Assembly (NCBI GenBank): GCA_002069025.1
Contig: MWBK01000237.1
Location: forward strand, 1-13,412
From: Bacteroidetes bacterium ADurb.Bin302
GTDB lineage: Bacteria > Bacteroidota > Bacteroidia > Bacteroidales > Paludibacteraceae
Length of the DNA stretch: 13,412 bases
Reading direction: 5' to 3'
Part shown: positions 1-6,244 of the stretch, in pieces
Layout of the letters: each line of letters starts with the position of its first letter
How positions within the stretch are numbered: position 1 is the first letter of the stretch
Made by a program: the position numbers and the translations under genes
Notes under the pieces: model-generated
The model's database searches: none
Told to the model about the DNA's origin: nothing
The model's input: only the letters and a program-made list of their open reading frames with translations

Positions 1-7
1 TTTCCAT
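1..7 (-). CDS. Start of a gene cut by the window edge
   Basis: Only the first two codons (Met-Glu) are visible. The ATG lies exactly 5 nt downstream of an intact 29-nt promoter element (13..41), the commonest arrangement in this window. This makes a real gene start likely although almost none of it can be seen. Nothing can be said about the product. Confidence 0.6.
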
Positions 8-12
8 AATCT

Positions 13-41
13 ATCTACAAAAGGGAGAGTTAATTTCTTAC
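13..41 (-). promoter_or_regulatory. 29-nt promoter element P1
   Basis: Intact GTAAGA-N14-TTTGTAGAT with a CTCCC-type spacer. It is 5 nt from the ATG of the gene leaving the window, and begins 2 nt after the stop codon of 44..499. Confidence 0.75.
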
Positions 42-43
42 AC

Positions 44-499
44 TTAGCCTTCATAGGCTTCCGGAACATCAGTTGTAATTACAGTGCATGGATTTTCTTC
101 TTCAATTCCATTGCGCAATTCTTCTAATGTATATCCTTCTATGGTTGCAGCAAGGAAGCGCAGTTCTGCGGCTATTTTTATCTTTGAGCCTGAACCAACA
201 ATTTTTATTGAAAACTCATTTACTTGCTTGTTTTTCTTTTCTTTTAATTCTTTTACCTGATTCAGATAAAAAGCAAGTTGCTCTTGATTTGTTTCAACCG
301 TACTCCTGAAAAATTGGCGAACAGCAAGTTTAAATTTACCGCTTGCATATCCTGGATTTTCAGCCATTATGATAAGTTCTCTTTGATTAGGGCTTGAATA
401 TTTTTTTGTTGCCGAGAAATTATTTAGCAAATCAGGGAACTGCATCAGTGTGTACAATGCGGCTGGGAAGTTAAATTCTATTTTCTTTTTGTATGCCAT
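44..499 (-). CDS. Paralogue of the 955..1443 protein, unknown function
   Basis: This 151-residue protein has no family I recognise. Its N-terminus (MAYKKKIEFN) and C-terminal third match the protein at 955..1443. FSIKIVGSG (residues 96-104), LRNGIEEENP (128-137) and a terminal TDVPEAYEG correspond to FSIKIVGSG, LRDGIEHEKP and TDLPKSYKG there. The middle is Lys/Glu-rich and probably helical (about residues 70-95). The leader between promoter and ATG is the same 18 nt as in the paralogue, so promoter, leader and gene were duplicated together. The start is the only ATG consistent with that leader. It is soluble by appearance, with no signal peptide or membrane segment. Confidence 0.88.
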   Translation of the reverse strand: MAYKKKIEFNFPAALYTLMQFPDLLNNFSATKKYSSPNQRELIIMAENPGYASGKFKLAVRQFFRSTVETNQEQLAFYLNQVKELKEKKNKQVNEFSIKIVGSGSKIKIAAELRFLAATIEGYTLEELRNGIEEENPCTVITTDVPEAYEG

Positions 500-517
500 T
501 GCTGTTTGTTTTTATCT

Positions 518-546
518 ATCTACAAAAGGGAGAATTAATTTCTTAC
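518..546 (-). promoter_or_regulatory. 29-nt promoter element P2
   Basis: Intact copy with a CTCCC-type spacer, 18 nt upstream of the ATG of 44..499. The leader reads AGATAAAAACAAACAGCA, identical to that of the paralogue at 955..1443. Confidence 0.75.
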
Positions 547-555
547 TATTTAATT

Positions 556-924
556 TTATGTCTTTTTAGAACGTAAAAAAAACAAATATTCTTGATTGTA
601 CAACGATTCAAATGCGTCAATGTTATCCCAAAATTCTTTACTTGAATTAAATTCCCAATGAGGTTTAATTTCATTTAAACAAACAAACAACTCTCCATCA
701 TCAATAATCTTAATCACTCTGTCAATGCTGGTGGAAAATGTCAAACGAGTTTTAAATGAATGAGTTTTCCATTTTCTGTAAAAAAAGACATAATTGACTC
801 CTTTATATTCTTTTCTATAAAAATAATATTCTTTTAAAGAATCAATTTTCTTAAAATTTCTTTTTACGGTGGAAATTACATTTTCTTTGGGTAAAAGACC
901 TGTGTGAGATGTTGTATATTGCAT
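556..924 (-). CDS. Unknown protein inserted between two paralogues
   Basis: This 122-residue protein is not recognised. It is rich in Lys, Phe and Tyr (YYFYRKEYKGVNYVFFYRKW around residues 33-52), and its codons look more AT-rich than those of its neighbours. It sits exactly between the two members of the 44..499 / 955..1443 pair. Its own promoter (930..958) has a different spacer type from the copies around it. It may be a later insertion or a fast-evolving gene; that is inference. No catalytic motif, signal peptide or transmembrane segment is evident. Confidence 0.8.
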   Translation of the reverse strand: MQYTTSHTGLLPKENVISTVKRNFKKIDSLKEYYFYRKEYKGVNYVFFYRKWKTHSFKTRLTFSTSIDRVIKIIDDGELFVCLNEIKPHWEFNSSKEFWDNIDAFESLYNQEYLFFLRSKKT

Positions 925-929
925 ACTAT

Positions 930-958
930 ATCTACAAAAATAATATTAAGATTCTTAC
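930..958 (-). promoter_or_regulatory. 29-nt promoter element P3
   Basis: Intact copy with an AT-rich (TTATTTTTG) core, 5 nt from the ATG of 556..924. The TAA stop of 955..1443 lies inside its GTAAGA block. Confidence 0.75.
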
Positions 959-1443
959 AACTCACCTTTATAGGATTTCGGCAAATCGGTTTTTAGTATG
1001 GTGTTTGGCTTTTCATGCTCAATTCCATCACGCAAATCTTTAAGTAAAGTACATTCAATAACAGCAGTCCATCTACGAAGTTCATCAGCAATTTCCTGTT
1101 TAGTTCCTGAACCTACAATTTTAATTGAAAACATTTGTGCTTGAAGTTCTTTTTCAAAACGTTCTTTTTCTTTTTGATAAAATTCATTCATTTTTAATTC
1201 TGCCATTTTATCAATATAAAAGTTACGGGTTTCAACTTTTTTCTCAATATTATCACGTAAAATACGACGCATCTTAGTAGCAGCGTTTCCCCCTATTAAT
1301 TTAGGACTTTCTGCCATTTTTTCCAACATTTCACGGTCTTCTAAGGAAAAATTTGTACTATAAACATTATATAAAATTGGGTTTTCCAGTATAGTGTAAA
1401 TTACCGCAAGAAGATTAAATTCAAGTTTTCTTTGATATGCCAT
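955..1443 (-). CDS. Paralogue of the 44..499 protein, unknown function
   Basis: This 162-residue protein is the longer member of the tandem pair. It shares the start MAYQRKLEFN, FSIKIVGSG at 105-113 and the tail TDLPKSYKGEL with 44..499. The extra length is a charged, probably coiled-coil stretch (about residues 70-104, Lys/Glu/Met-rich) before the conserved C-terminal domain. Its stop codon is provided by the TAA within the promoter of the next gene. Function unknown. The conserved C-terminal third, of mixed strand and helix, is the part most likely to carry it. Confidence 0.88.
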   Translation of the reverse strand: MAYQRKLEFNLLAVIYTILENPILYNVYSTNFSLEDREMLEKMAESPKLIGGNAATKMRRILRDNIEKKVETRNFYIDKMAELKMNEFYQKEKERFEKELQAQMFSIKIVGSGTKQEIADELRRWTAVIECTLLKDLRDGIEHEKPNTILKTDLPKSYKGEL

Positions 1444-1461
1444 TGCTGTTTGTTTTTATCT

Positions 1462-1490
1462 ATCTACAAAAGAGAGATTAGGAATCTTAC
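1462..1490 (-). promoter_or_regulatory. 29-nt promoter element P4
   Basis: Intact copy with a CTCTC spacer, 18 nt upstream of the ATG of 955..1443. It begins 2 nt after the stop of 1493..1915. Confidence 0.75.
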
Positions 1491-1492
1491 AA

Positions 1493-1915
1493 TTAGCGCT
1501 CTAAAGTTACAGCGATTGTATATTCTTTATTGGTTTCAAGATTGTAAATAATAGCGTATGCAGTTGCTTTGTCATAATCAAAACAATTGTCTTCTATATC
1601 TTGGTCAGAGCAAAAGAAAAGACCGGTGCATTTTTCCAAGTCTTCTTCTAACAAATTGTATTCATTGTCTCCAGTCGGAAATGTTTCCAAGTCAAGTACA
1701 CATTTTGAATCAAGTGTAAAATTCTTAACATCCTCCTCATCTCCTTCGTCCTCCGGGTCAAATGGATTATTGTAATTTGTTGATTGGCTATCTACTATAT
1801 AAGTTCTTTTGCCATCTTCCGAAGTAAGTGTAAGTGCGCCAATTGATAATTGACACGCTTCAGTAGGTATTTTTACCGGGAGTTCGACGAATACTGTGGC
1901 GTTTAATTTTAACAT
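1493..1915 (-). CDS. Unknown acidic protein
   Basis: This 140-residue protein is strongly acidic, with an Asp/Glu run around residues 53-62 (DPEDEGDEED). Alternating hydrophobic residues at both ends (MLKLNATVFVEL and YTIAVTLER) suggest a beta-sandwich-like fold. There are five cysteines (21, 72, 96, 102, 111), not in a classical zinc-ribbon spacing. I recognise no family. It has its own promoter at 1932..1960 and a 16-nt A-rich leader. Confidence 0.85.
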   Translation of the reverse strand: MLKLNATVFVELPVKIPTEACQLSIGALTLTSEDGKRTYIVDSQSTNYNNPFDPEDEGDEEDVKNFTLDSKCVLDLETFPTGDNEYNLLEEDLEKCTGLFFCSDQDIEDNCFDYDKATAYAIIYNLETNKEYTIAVTLER

Positions 1916-1931
1916 CTTGCTGTTTTTTATT

Positions 1932-1960
1932 ATCTACAAAAGGGAGAATAGGAATCTTAC
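1932..1960 (-). promoter_or_regulatory. 29-nt promoter element P5
   Basis: Intact copy with a CTCCC spacer, 16 nt upstream of the ATG of 1493..1915 and 2 nt after the stop of 1963..2154. Confidence 0.75.
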
Positions 1961-1962
1961 AA

Positions 1963-2154
1963 TTATTTTGTAGGAGAATTCTCGATAGCACTGTCTAATT
2001 TTTCAAGGGAGTATTCTAAGTCGGTGATAACAACGTTAATTTCTTCACGCTCATCTTCCATGCCTGGTTCATCGGGAGTCCAATCCTGGAGTTTTAAAAT
2101 AACCTGGCGGGCGCTGGCAGCAAGTTTGATTGCTTCTTCTTTATCGAGGTACAT
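1963..2154 (-). CDS. Small acidic helical protein
   Basis: This 63-residue protein is mostly predicted helix, with amphipathic runs around residues 5-23 and 34-56 and many Glu/Asp. A short Trp-Thr-Pro-Asp-Glu-Pro turn lies between them. A two-helix hairpin is plausible. No family recognised. The gene has its own promoter with a 17-nt A-rich leader, and its composition matches its neighbours. Confidence 0.78.
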   Translation of the reverse strand: MYLDKEEAIKLAASARQVILKLQDWTPDEPGMEDEREEINVVITDLEYSLEKLDSAIENSPTK

Positions 2155-2171
2155 AGTGTTTGTTTTTATCT

Positions 2172-2200
2172 ATCTACAAAAAGGAAAATTGGTTTCTTAC
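2172..2200 (-). promoter_or_regulatory. 29-nt promoter element P6
   Basis: Intact copy (TCCTTTTTG core), 17 nt upstream of the ATG of 1963..2154. Confidence 0.75.
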
Positions 2201-2205
2201 AGTTA

Positions 2206-2466
2206 TTAACCCCATTGAAAAACGGTTCCACAATTTCCGCAGCACCATCCATGCGACCCATTATTTCTTTCAAAATATTCTGGATTACTTTCGTGGTCAT
2301 CACAGTGTGCAATTTCAATCTTCTGCTGTTCAACTGTCATATTTGGAATAGGAATAACTGCATCCAACACATTGCTTCCAATTGCATCAGCAAATGAATT
2401 TAACTCCTTGTCTGATACTTTTATTCCCTGTTGTCCACCTTTAGGACAAAATCCATATTCTGACAT
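2206..2466 (-). CDS. Small Cys/His-rich, probable zinc-binding protein
   Basis: This 86-residue protein ends in WCCGNCGTVFQWG (Cys 75, 76, 79), which resembles the distal knuckle of a zinc ribbon. Further candidate ligands are Cys7 (FCPKGGQQG), His54, Cys55 and His58. A bound zinc is inferred, not proven. It is the last gene of a three-gene unit starting at 2966 and has no promoter element of its own. The 12-nt spacer, with an AAAAACAAAA run, acts as the translation leader. Two consecutive TAA codons end it. Confidence 0.82.
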   Translation of the reverse strand: MSEYGFCPKGGQQGIKVSDKELNSFADAIGSNVLDAVIPIPNMTVEQQKIEIAHCDDHESNPEYFERNNGSHGWCCGNCGTVFQWG

Positions 2467-2478
2467 TTGGTTTTGTTT

Positions 2479-2691
2479 TTATGGTCTTATTAATAATTCA
2501 GAAAGCATTTGAACTCTTACCTCTGTGATAATCTTAGCAGAAGGCAAGCCATCTTTTTCGTCTGAGCGAGCTTTAATTCCATTGTCATCGCATATTTTAT
2601 CAATGCGCTCCAGTTGAGATTTCTGCTTGTCGCAAAACATTTTTAAGTTTGCGAGTTCAAGTCGAAGTTCGGCTTCAGTTCTTTGTCCCAT
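2479..2691 (-). CDS. Small coiled-coil protein
   Basis: This 70-residue protein has a charged, heptad-like N-terminal half (about residues 5-33, Leu spaced among Glu/Lys/Gln), then a Gly/Asp loop and a hydrophobic C-terminal helix. It probably forms dimers or binds a partner; no family is recognised. It is the middle gene of the 2966-to-2206 unit, with no promoter element between it and either neighbour and spacers of 12-14 nt. Confidence 0.78.
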   Translation of the reverse strand: MGQRTEAELRLELANLKMFCDKQKSQLERIDKICDDNGIKARSDEKDGLPSAKIITEVRVQMLSELLIRP

Positions 2692-2705
2692 GTTTAAAAT
2701 TTTGT

Positions 2706-2966
2706 TTAATTAATAAGTCTAATGGTTATCCACTCAGTATCGTGCGCCTTATTTAAAGCAGACTCGATTTTTTTGACAATATTTTCACTTGCTGAGAAAG
2801 TAACGACTTTTGGTTGATTAACCATGTCAAAGGCATAGCGTAAACGAATGTTCTTGCCGCCATTGTCTTTTACAATTTGTTTAATTTTATCCAGTTGATA
2901 ATAAGGGGGTTTATCAAAAAATGATGTATTAGGAATTTGATAGCGTGAGGTGTCTTTCTGTTTCAT
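2706..2966 (-). CDS. Unknown small basic protein
   Basis: This 86-residue protein starts with a polar, Lys/Tyr-rich segment. It continues as a likely alpha/beta domain (LDKIKQIVKDNGG, then KVVTFSASENIVKKIESALNKA). No catalytic motif is visible. It is the first gene of a three-gene unit; its ATG is 5 nt from the promoter element at 2972..3000. Function unknown. Confidence 0.82.
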   Translation of the reverse strand: MKQKDTSRYQIPNTSFFDKPPYYQLDKIKQIVKDNGGKNIRLRYAFDMVNQPKVVTFSASENIVKKIESALNKAHDTEWITIRLIN

Positions 2967-2971
2967 GTCTT

Positions 2972-3000
2972 ATCTACAAAAGGGAGAATTGGTTTCTTAC
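2972..3000 (-). promoter_or_regulatory. 29-nt promoter element P7
   Basis: Intact copy with a CTCCC spacer, 5 nt from the ATG of 2706..2966. It would serve that gene, 2479..2691 and 2206..2466. Confidence 0.75.
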
Positions 3001-3003
3001 AAT

Positions 3004-3306
3004 TTATTTGCGAATAAGCAAACACGTATTTCTATCCTTAAGTTTTAATTTCAAAAACAGGTTAATGAATCTTGTTTGAGTATGATTTAAAAAGCTGACA
3101 TTGTTTTCCACCTCCATAGGCTTAAGGTAAAATTCATAGCCAGATGTATATACGTATTCTTTCCGACGAGGCTGATTTAAAGCCAATTCAGAACGAATGG
3201 CATCGTTTAACTTATCAAAGGTGGCTTTGTCAATTTTAATTGCTTGTGTGTAGACAGTGCCATCGTTTGCCCAACGTTTATTAAAGGATATTGTTGCTTG
3301 TTTCAT
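3004..3306 (-). CDS. Unknown basic protein
   Basis: This 100-residue protein has a very basic C-terminus (LKLKLKDRNTCLLIRK) and a central RRKEYVY patch. Nucleic-acid contact is possible but unproven. The first 35 residues look like two strands and a helix. No family recognised. It is a single-gene unit with its own promoter element 5 nt from the ATG. Confidence 0.82.
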   Translation of the reverse strand: MKQATISFNKRWANDGTVYTQAIKIDKATFDKLNDAIRSELALNQPRRKEYVYTSGYEFYLKPMEVENNVSFLNHTQTRFINLFLKLKLKDRNTCLLIRK

Positions 3307-3311
3307 ATACT

Positions 3312-3340
3312 ATCTACAAAAGGAAAATAATATTTCTTAC
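3312..3340 (-). promoter_or_regulatory. 29-nt promoter element P8
   Basis: Intact copy (TCCTTTTG core), 5 nt from the ATG of 3004..3306. The TAA stop of 3337..3843 lies inside its GTAAGA block. Confidence 0.75.
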
Positions 3341-3843
3341 ACTTCCACAAACTCTTTCAGAAATGCCATTGTACCGGCAAGTTCCTGTGTGTCCGTATCA
3401 TCATCACTTGCATCGAATATACTAATTACAATGCCTTCATCTTTTTTACGTTTGATTATGCCTGACGCATATTGAATTTGCACGGTCAGATTTTTTACTT
3501 TTATGTATAAGAATTCTTGACCTTCTGTTCTTGAAAGATATTTTTCAGTTCCATATTCAGCGCCATAAACATTACTAACAACAAAAGGGAGATTCTCAGG
3601 TTTAGAATTTGCTTCAGAATACATGCACCATGTGCTTGTTATTGGCTCATCAGATACTTGGACAGGATACAAATCAACAGCAACTCCTTCATCGTCCATT
3701 TTTATTTGGACATCAATCATTCCATTGACTCTGACATAAAGGTATTCATCGGGAGCAAATTTATCTGTTCCATATTCAAATCCACAGGAATCAACCACTT
3801 TAAACATTGGCTCCAGGTGTTCAGTATCTTTATTTAATAGCAT
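3337..3843 (-). CDS. Unknown protein with an internal tandem duplication
   Basis: This 168-residue acidic protein consists of two related halves. FKVVDSCGFEYGTDKFAPDE with the following LYVRVNGMIDVQIK in the first half corresponds to FVVSNVYGAEYGTEKYL with LYIKVKNLTVQIQ in the second. Each half looks like a small beta-rich module of about 60-70 residues. No family is recognised. The promoter element at its 5' end (3848..3876) has lost most of its TTTGTAGAT block. It therefore may be transcribed mainly by read-through from 4133..4351 and 3873..4133. Confidence 0.87.
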   Translation of the reverse strand: MLLNKDTEHLEPMFKVVDSCGFEYGTDKFAPDEYLYVRVNGMIDVQIKMDDEGVAVDLYPVQVSDEPITSTWCMYSEANSKPENLPFVVSNVYGAEYGTEKYLSRTEGQEFLYIKVKNLTVQIQYASGIIKRKKDEGIVISIFDASDDDTDTQELAGTMAFLKEFVEV

Positions 3844-3847
3844 AATT

Positions 3848-3876
3848 ATTTTTAAAATTGAGATGAGGAATCTTAT
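3848..3876 (-). promoter_or_regulatory. Decayed 29-nt promoter element P9
   Basis: At the expected place and spacing, ATAAGA replaces GTAAGA and TTAAAAAT replaces TTGTAGAT (5 of 8 bases kept). The ATG of 3337..3843 follows after 4 nt. The TAA of 3873..4133 lies in the ATAAGA block. It is probably weak or inactive. Confidence 0.4.
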
Positions 3877-4133
3877 CTTGGAATAAAGTTATATACCCAC
3901 TCTTGATTTTCCCAAGTATAGGAGGCTACGCCGGCTTCAGATGAATATGCACGGATTTCAATTGGAATGGCGTTGTCATCGCCCAATCCATCGCCGGCAT
4001 CAGATTCGTGACGTAATGCATCTACAATCTTTTTTGCCAAAACAGCTTGATGGTTTTTTTCGACGAAGTCATCAAAAAGTACATCGACTGTGAACTTCAA
4101 TCTTTTAATTTTTCTATCGGTGTTTTCAGCCAT
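3873..4133 (-). CDS. Unknown acidic protein
   Basis: This 86-residue protein has a charged N-terminus followed by a likely strand-helix-strand arrangement (LKFTVDVLFDDFVEKN, then AVLAKKIVDALRHE). It also has an Asp/Gly-rich loop (DAGDGLGDDNA) and a C-terminal strand. No family recognised. Its ATG overlaps the stop of 4133..4351 as TAATG, which points to translational coupling with that gene. Confidence 0.85.
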   Translation of the reverse strand: MAENTDRKIKRLKFTVDVLFDDFVEKNHQAVLAKKIVDALRHESDAGDGLGDDNAIPIEIRAYSSEAGVASYTWENQEWVYNFIPR

Positions 4134-4351
4134 TATTTTACAGTATTAAGGACAAAATCTTTCCATGCGTTGAAAGCGTGAGCCTTTTTCATGGATTGTC
4201 TTTCTGTCATGTATGTGTTGAACAATTTTTCTTCTTCCTTTCGGTTCGCAACACCAACAATTTTCTTGCTCATAGTGAGAATTCTCTCAACTGCACGAGC
4301 CTGCTCTTCTGAGCGAGAGTTAATAACCGTTTTGCGAATTTTGAGTCCCAT
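4133..4351 (-). CDS. Small basic helical protein
   Basis: This 72-residue protein is Lys/Arg-rich and predicted almost wholly helical, with helices around residues 13-30 and 38-70. Its sequence is compatible with nucleic-acid binding, but no motif proves it. It is the first gene of a coupled pair with 3873..4133. It is served by the element at 4372..4400 through a 20-nt A-rich leader. Confidence 0.82.
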   Translation of the reverse strand: MGLKIRKTVINSRSEEQARAVERILTMSKKIVGVANRKEEEKLFNTYMTERQSMKKAHAFNAWKDFVLNTVK

Positions 4352-4371
4352 GATTTTCGTTTTTATATTCT

Positions 4372-4400
4372 ATCTACATTTTTGAATTAAGGAATCTTAC
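4372..4400 (-). promoter_or_regulatory. 29-nt promoter element P10, variant core
   Basis: GTAAGA and GTAGAT are intact, but the bases before GTAGAT are AAT instead of TTT. It is the only intact copy with this change. It lies 20 nt upstream of the ATG of 4133..4351. The last codons of 4387..4707 (Cys-Lys-Ile-Pro-stop) are read through its GTAAGA end. Confidence 0.65.
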
Positions 4401-4707
4401 AAATTTTGCTATTTTCAATTTTAATCTCACTAAAGCCCATGTTCTCTACCATGTAATATTTATCCTCCTCTTCAGAATGAATTAAATCTCCAACAGAAGT
4501 TGAGCGAGCAGCTTTTTGATATTCTGAATACGGATACACAGTAACCTGCTTGTTCTCCAACCAGAATGAATCAATATTCTGGCTTAAAGAATAGGCTTCA
4601 TCAATTGATTTGCATTCAATATCGGCAATCCTTTTATAGTTTGTTATGTCTATTTCTTCCGCAAAGAAGTTGCCGCCATCAGCCTGTAATATAGTGAATT
4701 TTGCCAT
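4387..4707 (-). CDS. Unknown acidic protein
   Basis: This 106-residue protein is not recognised. It has strand-rich ends and a central helix (about 28-45). A YYMVENMGFSEIKIENSKI tail suggests a small beta-rich fold. I start it at the ATG 5 nt downstream of the promoter element. An in-frame TTG two codons upstream lies within the promoter's flank and would precede the probable transcription start. Its C-terminal Lys-Ile-Pro comes from translated promoter sequence. Confidence 0.84.
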   Translation of the reverse strand: MAKFTILQADGGNFFAEEIDITNYKRIADIECKSIDEAYSLSQNIDSFWLENKQVTVYPYSEYQKAARSTSVGDLIHSEEEDKYYMVENMGFSEIKIENSKICKIP

Positions 4708-4712
4708 ATACA

Positions 4713-4741
4713 ATCTACAAAATTATACATTGGTTTCTTAC
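4713..4741 (-). promoter_or_regulatory. 29-nt promoter element P11
   Basis: Intact copy with a TATAATTTTG core that fits TAnnTTTG, 5 nt from the ATG of 4387..4707. It lies 11 nt after the HNH stop codon. Confidence 0.75.
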
Positions 4742-4752
4742 ATTTCAATTTT

Positions 4753-5205
4753 TTAAGGTCTTTTTTTACCACCAAAAGTATCTGTTTGAATATGACAATT
4801 AGGACAAAGAAATCTCAAATTTTCTAACCTATTATCATTATTAATTCCATTAATATGGTCTAATTGTAAAGGTAATTTCTTGCCCATCCATTGACCAGTA
4901 TTTTGACAAAAATCACATTCATATTTTAAAAGATTTTCATTTAATATTCTTATTTTCAACCTAAATCTATTTGTATATGTAGAATTTATAGTAAGTATAT
5001 TTTCTATTGATTCTCTATGATTTCCACACGATAATTTATTACTTTCAAAATTTAAATTATATACATCTAATAATTCTTTAAGTCGTTTATAATTATATCC
5101 AGTCATGGTGTAACCCATTTTTTGTAATATTTCTTTCCAACTTTTAGAGTTACTTACAATATCTTTTAATTCATTGAATTGAATATTTTTCATCTTATTT
5201 TCCAT
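4753..5205 (-). CDS. HNH endonuclease, homing type
   Basis: This is a 150-residue HNH nuclease of the small phage type, expected to cut double-stranded DNA. The HNH core lies at residues 97-144: zinc ligands Cys97/Cys100 and Cys134/Cys137, Asp116-His117 (LQLDHINGINNDNRLENLRF) for metal and general base, Asn129, and His138 in CPNCHIQTDTF. Residues 18-55 (SWKEILQKMGYTMTGYNYKRL) look like a helix-turn-helix for target recognition. An earlier in-frame start at 5274 would add a hydrophobic 23-residue stretch, but it lies inside the host-like promoter's -7 box, so I choose 5205; 5193 is also possible. It is more AT-rich than its neighbours, as is usual for mobile endonuclease genes. Confidence 0.93.
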   Translation of the reverse strand: MENKMKNIQFNELKDIVSNSKSWKEILQKMGYTMTGYNYKRLKELLDVYNLNFESNKLSCGNHRESIENILTINSTYTNRFRLKIRILNENLLKYECDFCQNTGQWMGKKLPLQLDHINGINNDNRLENLRFLCPNCHIQTDTFGGKKRP

Positions 5206-5263
5206 ATTAATAAATATGTGGACAAAAAGTAGGAGTAAAAAAACAGACAATATGTCTATTAAA

Positions 5264-5354
5264 ATTACAAACACATTAAACTTTTCTGTATATCAGTATA
5301 TTTATTTATGTTCCAAACATGGGCTTCGGAATTAAAATAGAGAATTGAGTAGAA
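5264..5354 (-). repeat. Conserved promoter cassette, copy A
   Basis: These 91 nt match 9676..9774. The shared blocks (plus strand) are ATTACAAAC, ATTAAACTTT, TGTATATCA, TTCCAAACATG, TTCGGAATT and GTAGAA, in the same order and with similar spacing. Both copies lie between a terminator and the next gene. A TTCC...GGAA inverted repeat (5311..5331) recurs in the other copy and might be a regulator site. Confidence 0.75.
5268..5297 (-). promoter_or_regulatory. Host-like promoter, copy A
   Basis: On the minus strand ACTG-N18-TGTGTTTG stands at the position where copy B has TTTG-N18-TAAGTTTG. It therefore departs from the Bacteroidota consensus in both boxes (TAnnTTTG has one mismatch). It would start transcription near 5261 and serve the HNH gene. 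Confidence 0.5.
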
Positions 5355-5357
5355 AGC

Positions 5358-5388
5358 AAAAAGCGACCCCTTTTGAGAGTCGCTTTTT
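5358..5388 (-). terminator. Rho-independent terminator after 5418..5810
   Basis: A 10-bp perfect stem (AAAAAGCGAC paired with GTCGCTTTTT) encloses an 11-nt loop, and on the minus strand ends in a T-run. It follows the stop of 5418..5810 by about 30 nt. Because the stem has A-runs and T-runs at both ends, it could also stop plus-strand transcripts. Confidence 0.85.
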
Positions 5389-5417
5389 GATAAACGCGTG
5401 ATATAGAATGTTTTAAC

Positions 5418-5810
5418 TTACCATAAGGAACGAAAAGCGTGGGTAAACTTTGGAATTGAAGGACGTAGGACTGCTTTTAAACGGGCTATAACGTTCTGTT
5501 TTTTAAGCACTTTTGTTCTTTTAAGCTGTGGAACAATTTTAACTTCAGGTACATCATTTATGTGTTTTTTACGATATAGGTGATAGGACTGACAGGAGTG
5601 AAAGTATTCACCGGATACCTGTGGAAGAAGATTAATCAATTCATCGCTGGCATAGATTTCCAACTCTTTTTTATAGTCCCGAACCACATCGCCATATTCA
5701 TCAAATTCTCTCTTGGCAAATCCGACTGTGGAATACCTTTTTAAGAGTAGAATCGTGCGGGCACGGTCAGCTAAATTTTGGTTAAATCCTTTTTTGTGGT
5801 CGTTATACAT
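5418..5810 (-). CDS. Unknown basic protein, last gene of block 2
   Basis: This 130-residue protein has a Lys/Arg-rich C-terminal third (VPQLKRTKVLKKQNVIARLK and onward to FRSLW) and an N-terminal helix with AKREFDEYGD. No family recognised. It starts at the first ATG; a TTG eight codons upstream lies in a short palindrome (5818..5832) and is less likely. No promoter element lies in the 65 nt before it, so it is probably co-transcribed with 5876..6208. It ends just before a terminator. Confidence 0.82.
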   Translation of the reverse strand: MYNDHKKGFNQNLADRARTILLLKRYSTVGFAKREFDEYGDVVRDYKKELEIYASDELINLLPQVSGEYFHSCQSYHLYRKKHINDVPEVKIVPQLKRTKVLKKQNVIARLKAVLRPSIPKFTHAFRSLW

Positions 5811-5875
5811 AGTATTAGCAATTAGAAATTGCAAGACGTAAAGATAGAAAAATTAGAATTGATAAGCAAATGGTA

Positions 5876-6208
5876 TTATTCTTCATCATCAAGTTCCTCA
5901 ATTTCAGCCCCATCATCCGAACCAACATCAATACCAATATCAGTCATAGTGAGGTTGGTATCAGTATCAGTAGCCTCATCGTAATGATAAGCCATAATTT
6001 CAAACTTGTATAACACTCCATCAATTATGAGAGCATTATTGCCGCCTTTGAATTGAACAATTTCCACATTCTTTCCTGACAGTATCAAATTTCCAAGTGA
6101 AACTTCAGTACTCATTGAAATTATCAAATTACTTGTGGTAAGCGGAGTGATTGTGGCGTTTAATTGCTTTCTTTCTTCGGGCGTTAATTTCTTTAATGGT
6201 GTTTCCAT
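5876..6208 (-). CDS. Unknown protein with an acidic tail
   Basis: This 110-residue protein has a Lys/Glu N-terminal helix (LKKLTPEERKQL), a central beta-rich part (LGNLILSGKNVEIVQFKGG, then ALIIDGVLYKFEIMAY) and a strongly acidic tail (DDGAEIEELDDEE). The middle could be a small beta-barrel. No family recognised. The ATG is 5 nt from the promoter element; an upstream TTG is rejected as in other members of this class. Confidence 0.85.
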   Translation of the reverse strand: METPLKKLTPEERKQLNATITPLTTSNLIISMSTEVSLGNLILSGKNVEIVQFKGGNNALIIDGVLYKFEIMAYHYDEATDTDTNLTMTDIGIDVGSDDGAEIEELDDEE

Positions 6209-6213
6209 AATCA

Positions 6214-6242
6214 ATCTACAAAATTAAGTTTAGGAATCTTAC
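6214..6242 (-). promoter_or_regulatory. 29-nt promoter element P12
   Basis: Intact copy with a TAATTTTG core that fits TAnnTTTG. It is 5 nt from the ATG of 5876..6208 and 2 nt after the stop of 6245..6508. Confidence 0.75.
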
Positions 6243-6244
6243 AA

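Noticed and set aside
88..309. Plus-strand open frames across the window, several with hydrophobic translations
   Set aside because: They lie opposite well-supported minus-strand genes, have no promoter element or plausible leader, and look like reverse-complement shadows.
3577..3605. ACAAAAGGGAGA inside 3337..3843, matching half of the 29-nt element
   Set aside because: The GTAAGA block is absent at the fixed distance and no start codon follows; likely chance within codons.
5206..5274. N-terminal extension of the HNH protein with a hydrophobic, membrane-like segment
   Set aside because: It runs through the promoter's -7 box, would precede the likely transcription start, and the family normally lacks it.
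5818..5832. Short palindrome GCAATT-AGA-AATTGC before 5418..5810 as a terminator or riboswitch
   Set aside because: Six AT-rich pairs without a T-run and no larger structure; too weak to call.
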